Assembly: GCA_024663395.1 (NCBI GenBank)
Contig: JANFAH010000008.1
Location: 1,488,001 to 1,552,000 of the forward strand
Reading direction: 5' to 3'
DNA from: Pisolithus tinctorius
Taxonomy: Eukaryota; Basidiomycota; Agaricomycetes; Boletales; Pisolithaceae
Length of the DNA: 64,000 bases
Under the pieces are notes generated by a model, which was not told the origin of the DNA, searched no databases, and saw nothing but the letters and a program-made list of their open reading frames with translations. The position numbers and the translations under genes are program-made. Position 1 is the stretch's first letter. The number at the start of each line of letters is the position of its first letter. Below are positions 43,656-54,625 of the stretch, one piece after another.

Positions 43656-44354
43656 TGTTATGCTTGTGCTGCACATGTTTCCTTTTTCACCGTTTTCCCC
43701 TAAATCGCCAGGTCACGTGTGTCATGTGCCTCATCGCATTGATTGTCCTCACTGTGGTCGTCCTCGGTCTGTTGGCACGTAGAGCCTTCGGATCACCGGC
43801 GGTGGTGGTATTTTCAATACCAACTGATGCTGTGTACGCTGTCGACACGATGACTCATCACTGTGCCTGCAGCTGATGGATGTATATTTCATTTATGTCT
43901 ACTTCCTGCTCCATTCATGGTTCTGACTCGTTTATATTGCTTGTATGTTTAGTTCCTTATGATCAGTGCTGTTGCCCCTCGCTGTGGACTGTGCCCGCAG
44001 CCAGTTTGGCTATGCCCGCAGCATCTGACTTGTTTCCGTTTCATCGTTTACTTGTTTATGACTAACTGTGGATGTTGATACGGTACAAACCCCAGAAGGG
44101 TATATAAGATAGACGTACCGTACCTTGTATCCTCAGTTTTTCGATATCTTGCAACTCCACTATCATCTTTGACTCGTCCCTTGTTCCTCCTCCGCACGAT
44201 CTTCAAGAAAGGTCTGCCAGAAGGACGAACCTCTGTCAGTACTCGTCAATAACAAGTGGAGCCATCAGGGGTTACGATAAGTTTGGCCTGGAGATACACC
44301 TTGTGACATTCGTGCCTAGTCCATTTGACGAAGTCACTTGTCGTGAGCATAACA
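43656..44354 (+). repeat. Element B 5' LTR with promoter
   Basis: TGTTATG...CATAACA ends. TATATAAG at about 44101-44108; the predicted RNA start near 44130 falls just before the AGTTTTTCGAT self-primer (44135-44145). Confidence 0.9.
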
Positions 44355-44356
44355 AA

Positions 44357-44367
44357 ATCGAAAAACT
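44357..44367 (+). other. Element B primer-binding site complementary to its own LTR transcript
   Basis: ATCGAAAAACT lies 2 nt past the LTR. It is the exact complement of AGTTTTTCGAT at 44135-44145 in the same LTR. The 3' LTR has CA for CG at this site. Confidence 0.65.
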
Positions 44368-44753
44368 CTACACAGCTTTCGGGACTCATCAACCTCTTTG
44401 CATAAAGTCTACTTGTCCCTCGGTTACTGAACTTCAACAAACCGAACCTCAACAAACTTAAAGAACTTGCATGCTCCCTATGCGTAAAGCTGCTCATTCA
44501 CCCACAAGTTTTCCCAAACAAGGCTTGTCGGTCTCCCTACGCATAAAGACTAACTCGCCTTTGTCGTGTCTCACTACGAGCCACGCCCCTCTACCCTAAA
44601 TCAAATCCACCACTCTACAGGCAGCCACTAGGCTTTAATAGATCGCCTCCCTAGAGTCTGGACTCGTTACTCCCTTCGTGAAAAGTAACTCGTCCACCAC
44701 AACCCTAACACTGACAGGTTTCCTTCAGGATATAAATCCTCCCTCAGTCTCTG

Positions 44754-46172
44754 TTGTCACTATCTGTTAAAGTGTCTGACCTGTCGAAGTGTAAGCCTCT
44801 GATCCCTCCTTGCCCTAACCAACTTGGTCTAGGAAGGAATCCCCCTATCCCTCCGTTTCCTGCTGGTCAATTGGGACTGTCCACTACCACTTCAAACCCC
44901 CGTCTATCAATTTTATCCCGTTATAGGGACTCGGAAGTCGCTGCTAGTTCAGGAGAAGAAGACGATCAGAAGTCTGAGACTTCTTTCAGATCAGTCCTCA
45001 AAGAAGAACAGGAAGCAATGCAAACTAACGTAATGTCGATGACGCAAGGGCATGGGGAGTCTCCCCTGGAAATGCCTCCGAAATTATATATGGAAGAAGA
45101 AATGTGTCAGCAAGTCGAAGGTCAGCAGATCCATATGATGGAAGAAGCCCACAGAATGATCTCTGGATCAACCAGAAATTCAGACCCGTTCCCTACAGGT
45201 GTGCCTACCGAAAGTGCATTACAAAATTGGTATGCACGTTGTTTCAGAAAGGACGTACTCTCAGAGCCACACATTGGTGGTGGCAGTAAGGGGAAATCCT
45301 GGTATGACGATGATGACGATGCCTATGTATGCCTGCCTAACAGCGGAAGGGAGTTCAACGTTGGATGCCCAGGAGAATATGATGGGAGCCATAATGGTCT
45401 TCAGACCTGGCTTACCCAAGTAGAAGGTTACCTCAACCTTAACCGACATGTTTATATGACTGAGGCTCTAAAGATCTCGTTCACGCTCACTTATATGATG
45501 AAGGGAGCCACGGTGTCCTTTGCCAAAAATTACCAGAATGAAAACAAGCTGTTGGACAGACAGATCTATTACACCAATGACTTCAAAACTTTTGTTGCCT
45601 GTCTAAAGGCCACCTTCGAATCTGGGGACCAAACCACTCTCGCTATCCTATGTCTTTCGAGCATCGAACAAGGTAGTCGCGAACTTGAAGCCTATATCGT
45701 GGAGTTTACTGGGCTCATCAACAAAGCCCAATTGAAAGAAGAGTCACGCAAAGCAGGAATTTTCTTCGGAAAAGGCCTTAACAAAGAATACCGGAACTGG
45801 ATCCTCAATTCCAGCCATGCATCTTCTACCGTGATAGAATGGATCAAGGTCGCAGGAGAAGCCTGAACTGCCATTGCAATGAAGCACATCCTGGAAGGGA
45901 AGGAATCTCGATACAAAAGGAAGTTCATCCATTTTAGGAATTCCACTCGAGACCCCGATGCTATGGATGTTGATAAACGAAAGAAGAACATCTGGCGATC
46001 TGCCACTGACGTCACCTGTTTCAATTGTAACAAGAAAGGTCACTACAAGAGTGACTGCAAAGCCAAGCAACTTTCCAATGTCTGCATAGTCGTCTCCAAG
46101 GACAGTACCAAGACCACTTATGTAGGAGACAGAGAGGCGAATGATGATGAAAAGAAGTTGTTGGGTTTTTAA
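44754..46172 (+). pseudogene. Element B gag with one stop
   Basis: A single frame broken only by TGA at 45864-45866. Acidic stretch YDDDDDAY; capsid-like part (GEYDGSHNGLQTWLTQVEGYL, FKTFVACLKATFESGD, IEQGSRELEAYIVEFTGLI); zinc knuckle CFNCNKKGHYKSDC (CX2CX4HX4C). The first ATG in frame is near 45019, so the true start is unclear. Natural end TAA 46170-46172, right after the slippery site. Confidence 0.8.
46163..46169 (+). promoter_or_regulatory. Element B -1 frameshift heptamer G GGT TTT
   Basis: In the gag frame as X XXY YYZ, immediately followed by the gag stop TAA. The pol frame is -1 and open from this point (LKGTAENTP...). Confidence 0.72.
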
Positions 46173-49100
46173 AGGGGACTGCTGAAAATACTCCTGCATC
46201 AGTCAGTCCAGTTTCAATATTGTCGGCTAAATGTACTCCTATAGATGATGAATTGAATATGCGTGTTTGTTCACCACTCGGATTGGTCATTTTACCCAAC
46301 TTCAAGGCAGGAATTTGGGCCTGTATTGACTCAGGTGCTGAAGTGTCGCTCATCTCTGAAGCGATGGTACGGAAACTTCAAATACCGACCTATTGCATTG
46401 AGCGCAAATTCAAGATGACCTCTTTCACTGGAAAAGACCAAGAATGGGTCACTCGAAAGTGTACCATCAAGATGGAAATCAAGGAATGAATGGTACGCGT
46501 CAAATGCTACATCGGACCCCTTGTCAGTAAGGAACACATCCTCCTCGGGATGCCGTTCCTTAAAGAATACAAACCCCACATGAACTGGGAAACCGGTAAG
46601 ATTACATGTTGGGATGATGGTTTCGAGTATCCAGAAAAGGAGAAAAGCTCTGTTAAGGAGGTGTTGACCCTGGAGGTTCCGGTGGTTGAAATTAACAAGA
46701 CTACTCTCTCCACAGAACTAGAAGCAGCTTTAGCTTCCTTGAAAGAAGAAGTTAAGTTGCCAGAACGATATCGAGGTTTTGCCAAGGTGTTCGCAGAGGA
46801 CGATATACCACTACTGAAGCATAGACCAGGTCTCGACCATGAAATTCGCCTTAAGGACGATTTTAAGCCAAAGAAAGCAGTGGTATACCCTATGTCCCCT
46901 GACGAACTAAAGGTTCTAGATGAATTCCTCAACGAGAACCTCAAGTGCAAAAAGATTCGTCTGTCAACTTCCCCCCAAGCCGCCCCTGTGTTTTTCGTCG
47001 CCAAGAAAGACAGAAAGAAATGACTTATTCAAGACTATCGGTATCTCAACTCATTCACCATTCAAGACGCACACCCTCTGCCGAACTCTCAGGCGTTGTT
47101 CGACGAGCTCATCAAGTCAAAATACTATGCCAAGTTCGACATCCGCTGGGGGTTCACCAATCTTCGTGTCAAGGAAGGAGACGAGTGGAAGGGAGCCTTC
47201 ATAACCCCGAGAGGACTCTTTGAACCTATGGTGATGTTCTTTGGTCAATGCAACTCACCACCTTCTTTCCAGCATTACATGGACAAAACCTTCAAAAAAC
47301 AATGTGGAAAGCAGGTCGGGTATATGGATGATGTCGTCGTCCATGCTAAAACCCTTGAAGAACTTCGTCGACGAGTTCAAGAGTTTCTGCAAATATGCGA
47401 AGACGAAGAACTCTGCCTCAAAATCAGCAAGTGCTGCTTCTAAGCGGAAGAAGTAGAGTTTCTGGGAATGATAATCGGGAAAGGAAGGATGGAAACTTCC
47501 CCTACAAAGACTGACGCTATATTGACGTGGGAAGCCCCTGAAAATCTCACTGGGCTTCGTTGGTTTTTAGGCTTTTGCAATTTCTACCAGAAGTTTATCC
47601 CCTCTTTCTCAAGTGTCGTGCGACCTCTCCACGACCTTACAAAGAAAGGGGTCCCCTATCAATGGACTCCCGAGAGGGTGGCAGCTTTTGAAAGACTAAA
47701 AGCTTTGTTATGCTCCTCCCCGGTCCTCACTATCCCTGACTTCTCCAAGCCTTTCACACTGTTCACCGACGCCTCTAAGCTCGGGACCGGAGCAGTCCTC
47801 GCTCAAAAGGGGTCGGATGGCGAATGGCACCCCTGCTCGTATCTTTCACAGTTGCTTGTCAGAGCCAAACAGCGCTACCAGGTTTACAATCTGGAGATGC
47901 TCGCGGTTATCTGCATGTTAAAAGCTTTCCACCCGTACCTGCTCTCTCTGGTAGAGCCAACTATCATCTTTACCAACCATAAAAACCTGGAGTATTACCG
48001 AGAGCCGCAACAACTTATGCCTCGCCAGGCCAGATGGGCTGCGACTATCCAGTCCTACCCCATCAGGTTCTCGTGGCAGGCCAGTCGCCTCCAGGTTCCT
48101 GCAGATACCTTATCTCACAAAAACCTCATGGAGGAGCCCACCCCTATGGCCACGGTTCTCCCGGAGAACCTTTGGCTTTCGGAGGGGGTGGACCCTTCAA
48201 ATCCAACTGTTCGACTCGTTTCTCCCATATTTTCATTAACAAAAATGCAAAAACAACTAAAAATAAACCGTCTTGTGCGAATAGGACGTATTCCAGCCAA
48301 ACTTACGAGGTTGAAATCCAAACCTTACTCTCGCCCCATTGAGGAAAAGTCAAAGGAGAGTTTGACCTCGAAAGCTCGCCCTGTGAGGGAAACCGTCAAA
48401 GGAGCTAGAGGGATTTATTCCATCTCTGCGGACCTGTATGAATGCGTCAAGAATGATATGTCAAAGGATTCGACAGGCCCAGAACCCAAGGATAACGTCT
48501 CCATCGCCGAAGATGGAACAAAAAGATTCAGAACAACTCATCTGTACATTCCTCCTGAAGATCGCCATCATTGCATGCGGTCTTATCATGACCACAAATC
48601 TGCCGGGCACCCTGGACAAAAAGCCATGTTCACCAAGATGCGTAAAGAAGTGTGGTGGGAAGGCATGGGGAAAGACATCAAGTCCTACATCGCCAGATGC
48701 CCACTGTGTCAGACAACAAAAGTCGCCACACACCCACCTACGCCACCTGTCACTCCACACGACACCCCTAAGGCTGCTTTCCTGTTCCAGCAGGTGTCTA
48801 TGGATCTCATCACGGATCTCCCCATCTCGGGGGAACAAAAATATGACTCTATCCTCACGGTTGTCGATCAGGGGCTTACTAAAGCCGCCCTGTTTGTTCC
48901 ATGTCATAAAACCATTGATTCTGTTGGGGTTGCCCGACTCTTCCATCAATTCATTTATTCCCGATTTGGGGTTCCAGAATTGGTAATCTCAGATCGAGGA
49001 CTGCAGTTCGCTTCTTCGTTTACGAAGGAGCTGTATAAAGCTATAGGGGTGAAGACAAAGCTAAGTACTGGGTATCATCCTCAGACTAATGGGGAAAGCG

Positions 49101-49849
49101 AGCGCGTAAACCAGGAAGTGGAAGGCTATCTTTGCCTTTATTGCTCCGAATTCCCCAACTCATGGGCCGCCAAGTTACCTTCTGTGGAATTTGCTCACAA
49201 TGCTCGCATCCATTCAGTCCATAAGATGACTCCGTTCTCGCTCATACTCGGTTACGACCCTTCCCCCTATCCTGAAAAATGACTCACGCCTGTTCTGTCC
49301 ATTGACAAAAGATTGGAATGTCTCACATCATCCCGAGATGTCGCCATTCTTGCGCACAAGAAAGCACAAGAGGTAATGCGTTCGCACAGCAAAGGAACCT
49401 ATGAACCGCCCAAAGTCAGAGATCAAGTTCTCCTTGACATAGGCCATCTTAGGATCAAAAACCAGTGTGACAAGATTGCGCCCCAACGTCTCAGACCCTT
49501 CAAGGTGACTCAGGTCGTGTCACCTGTAGCCTTTTGGTTGGAACTTCCTCCGACATGGAAGGTTCATCCAGTTTTCCATGGATCTCAGATCTTTCCTTAC
49601 ATCGAAAATGAGGTATATGGAGCTGCACCTGCAGCACCATTACCAGAACTGGTAGATGATGAGATCAAATGGGAGGTAGAGGCTATACTAAATCATAAAA
49701 CTGATGGTCGCAGAGGGCAGCACCACTACCTGGTCAAGTGGAAAGGGTTTCCCCATTCGTCAAATACTTGGGAACCTGAAGAACATATAAAAGACCATGC
49801 ATCTGAAGCCCTTGACCAGTACAAACTCGCCCGCCATCTCAGAAATTAA
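46170..49849 (+). pseudogene. Element B pol with four stops
   Basis: One frame from the gag end to the chromodomain, interrupted by TGA 46487-46489, TGA 47021-47023, TAA 47441-47443 and TGA 49280-49282. No indel is needed. Protease CIDSGAEVSLI; RT with AKFDIRWGF and GYMDDVVVH; RNase H LFTDASKLGTGAVLA; integrase zinc finger (HHCMRSYHDHKSAGHPG, CPLCQ), Asp in SMDLITDLP, Asp in VISDRGLQFASS, Glu in GESERVNQE; chromodomain HHYLVKWKGFPHSSNTWEPEEH near the end. The stop TAA at 49847-49849 overlaps an ATG (TAATG). Confidence 0.9.
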
Positions 49850-51200
49850 TGGACTCCCCTCATTCTGTCGACACCAAAAACGACTATGCTGACCTCATTG
49901 GAGAATCCCTTTTCGACCCCGCAGCTGACAGGGATGACTTACTCGTGCCCCCTATCACCTGTTATCGCCGCTCCCCTCCCCTGCGTGCCGCCACCTGCAT
50001 TTCTGAGTCGGACACCTCATCCCCAGTCTCACAGTGGGAGGTACCGACCCCTATCACCCACCCTCTCCAACCGTGTCCATGGCAAGGTTCATGGTCTGCC
50101 AAGTACCGGCCCCAAAGCCCAGAGTCTCCGCCAGTGGGGACAGTAAGCCCAAGGGAAAGGGAAAGGCTCAAGAGGTCGTTGACCATGATGCCGATAGTGG
50201 AAAACCTGCCGCAAGCTCATCCTCCAATGCTACCAGCACTCCTGACTTTCGCCCTGAACCCGCCTCCTCCCGCAATGTCGCCCTTGACTTGCTCACCTCA
50301 GTCACCCTTGCCAGGGATGACGAGCCGCGATTACCAGTCTCAGCAAGTGACTACTTGGACGTTGTTAGGTCGCTTGACGTCTTCCATGATGGGGACGACA
50401 TTGACAGGTGTACACTGGAACAAGTTAAGTATTTTGGGCTGCTGTCTGAAATCTACAGAGCAGCAGACATGATCGGGCGAGCTACCAATAGAATCTGCAC
50501 CAGCCAGCTCTCTGGGACCACCCCACTTGCTGAAGTCATTATGGTCTCAATGCTCGAGAAAGGATACACAGGCATTCTGGAGGCCGTGACAGGTGGGGCA
50601 TACCACCATCTTCGAGATCGCCAGATCGGCGAGTTCCTAGCCCCGACCGCTTCGCGTCTTCTCAAACAGATCAAACCCAAAACCCCTCTGGCTATTCCTG
50701 AAGTGAAAGAAGCAGCGGATAAGGAGGTTCGCTGGGATCTGCCTTTGGAGATTATTGACAATGCCACAGTTTTTAAAGAGGTTGGTCGGTGCCTTGGAAT
50801 GGGTGCTAATGATTTGGCTTGGGAAGCCCTACTACAGAATGCGTCCTGGGCAGGGATCGGAAAGGACTATTATAATGTCATCTACTCCGCCGACCCTGTC
50901 CCTGCAGCTCCCTTCGTCCCCGTCCCTGAACATCAACTTCGATATTATCTTGGAGGACGGGAGCCTGTTCCAGAAGGGCACCCCCTTTACAAACATGCGT
51001 GCTACCAGTGTCGTCACTTGGGACATTGGTCCTGCCGAAACGGACAAGGCTCTCGTTGGACCCCTGCCTCCATGACTGTCACCACCTCCTCACCATCTCC
51101 ATCTCCATTGCCTTTGCCGCCCGTTGCCTCTCATACCCGCTCTTGCCGTCCCATCGCTCCCTCGAGTTCCCGTGCCGTTCGCTCGTCCTCAAGGGTCTGA
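49849..51200 (+). CDS. Extra ORF of element B between pol and 3' LTR, zinc-knuckle protein of unknown function
   Basis: Two overlapping frames. An ATG at 49849 (sharing bases with the pol stop) opens 207 codons to 50472. The main frame, ATG 50079 to TGA 51200 (373 aa), lies one base back and is intact although gag and pol carry stops. It holds a low-complexity basic N-terminus (KPKGKGKAQE), a long helical region (LDLLTSVTLARDDEPRLP, YLDVVRSLDVF, GLLSEIYRAADMIGRATN, AVTGGAYHHLRDRQIGEF, VFKEVGRCLGMGANDLAWEA) and a C-terminal zinc-knuckle-like CYQCRHLGHWSC with a shortened last spacing (HX2C), then a Ser/Pro tail. No membrane segment or signal peptide, so not envelope-like. The two frames may be one ORF split by an indel, or linked by -1 shifting. 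Family not recognised. Confidence 0.6.
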
Positions 51201-51220
51201 GGACCTTAGAGGGGGGGTGA

Positions 51221-51898
51221 TGTTATGCTCGTGCTGCACATGTTTCCTTTTTCGCTGTTTTCCCCTAAATTGCCAGGTCACATGTGTCACGTGCCTCATT
51301 GCGTTGATTGTCCTTGCCGTGGTCATCCTTGGTCTGTTGGCACATAGAGCCTTCGGATCACCAGCGGTGGTGGTATTTCCAATACCAACTGATGCTGTGT
51401 ACACCGTTGACATGATGACTCGTCGCTGCGCCCGCAGCTGATGGACATATATTTCATTTATGTCTACTTCCTGCTCCATTCACGGTTCTGACTCGTTTAT
51501 ATTGCTTGTATGTTTAGTTCCTTATGATCGGTGCTGTTGCCCCTCGCTGCGGACTGTGCCTGCAGCATCTGACTCGTTTCCGTTTCATTGTTTACTTGTT
51601 TACGATTAACTGTGGATGTTGATATGGTACAAACCCCAGAAGGGTATATAAGATAGACGTACCATACCTTGTATCCTCAGTTTTTCAATATCTTGCAACT
51701 CCGCTATCATCTTTGACTCGTCCCTTGTTCCTCCTCCGCACGATCTTCAAGACAGGTCTGCCAGAAGGACGAACCTCTGTCGGTACTTGTCAATAACAAG
51801 TGGAGCCATCAGGGGTTACAATAAGTTCGGCCCGGAGATACACCTTGTGACATTCGTGCCTAGTCCATTTGATGAAGTCACTCGTTGCAAGCATAACA
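51221..51898 (+). repeat. Element B 3' LTR
   Basis: 678 bp, preceded by a purine tract, TTAGAGGGGGGGTGA. It lacks 21 bp present in the left LTR and carries scattered transitions. Confidence 0.9.
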
Positions 51899-51903
51899 GT
51901 GAG
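51899..51903. repeat. Element B target duplication, right copy (GTGAG)
   Basis: It matches 43651-43655. Confidence 0.8.
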
Positions 51904-52133
51904 TGTCATCATGGACTATGGGAGAGCACAATGAATGAATGTCACCATGGCATACAGCTGAGCCCAAGAGTAGGAGTCACCATGGAGAATGGCTGGGCTG
52001 TGGTTAGAGTTGTCATCATGGGGTACAAGCCAGCTGTGGAATTACTGTCACCATGGGGTATGGGTGCTCCACAGGGTAGCTGTAGCCACTGCAATATGAG
52101 TAGTCCCAGGTAAGCCCAGAGTCCATGCACATA

Positions 52134-53692
52134 CAGTGGCTCACAAAATTGTCCCAATGTTTGCATGTTTTTCATTAATCATGGTGTAGCAAGTGAACTA
52201 TCATTATTGAGTCCAAGGTGTTGGTGGGTGGGTTAAAGCAGCTGGTCATGGCTCTCTGATGAGTCATATTACATAATATTTGGATGGAAACTGATGACAG
52301 AATACCCAAATGAAAATGAGAGCTCATTGGGACAATTATGTAACTTTGTGATATACTGGAGATGTAGTCCTTGGGAACACATATAAAACATGGTGAGATG
52401 CTCACCAATGCTTACATAATGTATTATGTGGTCTACTGAATGATTTGTCAACAAACAAACAATGCCAAACAGTGATTTTGCCCCCCTAAGCCTCCTTGCT
52501 GTAACACAAGTCAAGAAATCACCATTCTGGCTCATCAGGGTCATTCTGTCAGGGCAACCTTGGCAAATGCTGATGTACACTATAGTATAATCAATAGAAT
52601 ATGCTATCAGCACCATTGGTCTCTTCAGAAACCTGCTGGAAGTCATCCCCTGCACTGTTTCCCCACCAATGCCCCATGTGTCCTGGAACTAATGAGAGCT
52701 GAGAATGATGTGGAGGTCCAATCTGGCATTCATCCTATCATAAACATACCAATCACCCACCAAATACTACATCACAGTTGAAGAAAAGCCTGCCTGAAGG
52801 CTCAGGTGAAGCACAACCCTCCTGAGCACTCCCAGTATCATGGGAGGGTTGGCCAGACTGTACTCTGAGCTGAACTGGGGATCACTGGGAAGGAGTTATT
52901 TGGTCATATATGACTAAAGGAAGTATCCAGTGCCAGATAGAAGGCTAGGAATGTGCAACCTGGTAGCTCAGTAGCATATCCCTCCCATGGTACCTGGAGT
53001 GAGAGAGGGTTTAGCTTCATCCTGACCTCCATACCAGTTTCCCCTTCACATAAATGCACTAGTTAATGGGTGATTGGTTTGTTTATGATAGGATGAATGC
53101 CAGATTGGACCTCCACATCATTCTCAGCTCTCATTAGTTCCAGGACACATGGGGCATTGGTGGGGAAACAGTGCAGGGGATGACTTCCAGCAGGTTTCTG
53201 AAGAGACCAATGGTGCTGATAGCATATTCTATTGATTATACTATAGTGTACATCAGCATTTGCCAAGGTTGCCCTGACAGAATGACCCTGATGAGCCAGA
53301 ATGGTGATTTCTTGACTTGTGTTACAGCAAGGAGGCTTAGGGGGGCAAAATCACTGTTTGGCATTGTTTGTTTGTTGACAAATCATTCAGTAGACCACAT
53401 AATACATTATGTAAGCATTGGTGAGCATCTCACCATGTTTTATATGTGTTCCCAAGGACTACATCTCCAGTATATCACAAAGTTACATAATTGTCCCAAT
53501 GAGCTCTCATTTTCATTTGGGTATTCTGTCATCAGTTTCCATCCAAATATTATGTAATATGACTCATCAGAGAGCCATGACCAGCTGCTTTAACCCACCC
53601 ACCAACACCTTGGACTCAATAATGATAGTTCACTTGCTACACCATGATTAATGAAAAACATGCAAACATTGGGACAATTTTGTGAGCCACTG
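52134..53692. mobile_element. Foldback element with 0.63-kb perfect inverted arms, TA flanked
   Basis: The arms 52134 to about 52761 and about 53065 to 53692 are identical in inverted order as far as I compared; the mirror centre is at 52913. A roughly 300-bp unique spacer lies between them. Ends CAGTGGCTC.../...GAGCCACTG with TA on both sides are Tc1/mariner-like and resemble the left end of the Tc1 copy at 59083. The arms contain no transposase I can recognise and no CpG at all. A read-through RNA would fold into a long hairpin. Confidence 0.85.
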
Positions 53693-54204
53693 TACATCGA
53701 CACTTCACTAGTAATGAGAGGAAGAATGTGGGTGCTAGTGTATGGATTCAGTGGGAAGGGAGTGAGAGAGATGTGTGATGATGGCTAAGGGGAATGGGTG
53801 AAAACCTCAACAGTTTTCTGGCCCAGAGGAGACATTGGATCTGAGGGTGAAGAGTGAGCTGTGAGGGTGGGATGGGCGCTGAACAGGTCTACTCTTCACT
53901 TGAGAAGCTTAGATGCCAACAATCTGCCTGCAGGCAAAAATGTGGAAACTGCTTATTGGACCTGAGAGAGGGAGAGGAGAGAGGGTGCAAAAAAGAAGCA
54001 GAGTGTACTGAATGGAGGGCTGGATGCACAAGTTCTGCCATGGTGAAGCGTGCTGAAGCAAGACACATGGCCCACTTTGCTTACTTGTACATGGACTCTA
54101 TTCTATGTCATGCTTCATGACTCAGCTTACATAAAAAACTATTAGGTGTCCCTGGAAGGTATGGATGGGCTTGGCCCCTGAGTTCACTCCTGGTGACAAT
54201 GTCA

Positions 54205-54625
54205 TGCAAGCTGGCCCATCACCAATGCCATGCAGGCCAGCATGGAACCAATGCCATGCAAATGGTCCTGGTGACTATCATGTGGAGGGTCCCAGAAGTA
54301 AAGTCATAGTATAGAACCAATGGCATGCAGGCTGGCAGAGCACCAATGGCATGTGGGCTGGCACTGGCACCAATGGCATGGTACCAATGGTATGCAAGTC
54401 TGGTACAGTGACAATACAATGAGTACAGTCCTGGAAATAATGTCATACCAGCCATCCAGGGCTTGATGGCATACAGGCTGGCGACAGTGACATGCAAGCT
54501 GTGCCAGCACCAATGGCATGCAAGGTGGCACAGTGACAACACCATGTGGTTTATGGAGGAAATAATATTATACCAGCCATTGTAGGTCCAATGCCATGCA
54601 AGCCAGCCCACCACCAATGCCATGT
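54205..54625. repeat. Degenerate tandem array with CCAATGGCATG motif
   Basis: About ten irregularly spaced copies of ACCAATG(C/G)CATG(C/T), often followed by AGGCTGGC. Isolated copies occur further right (about 54813). Looks like an old minisatellite. Confidence 0.55.

Larger units (their letters stand above)
43656..51898 (+). mobile_element. Ty3/Gypsy chromovirus 'element B', full length but decayed, with an extra ORF
   Basis: 8243 bp, LTRs of 699 bp (left) and 678 bp (right; a 21-bp deletion explains the difference), GTGAG duplication. Order: gag, protease, RT, RNase H, integrase, chromodomain, then an additional ORF before the right LTR. The frames are continuous; damage is by point stops only. 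Confidence 0.93.

Noticed and set aside
45864..49282. Calling the element B stops classical ascomycete RIP
   Set aside because: Stops fit transitions, but no second intact copy is in the window to show context; CpG deamination is equally good.
49849..51200. Envelope-like protein in element B
   Set aside because: No signal peptide or membrane helix is seen; the zinc-knuckle motif points to nucleic-acid binding.
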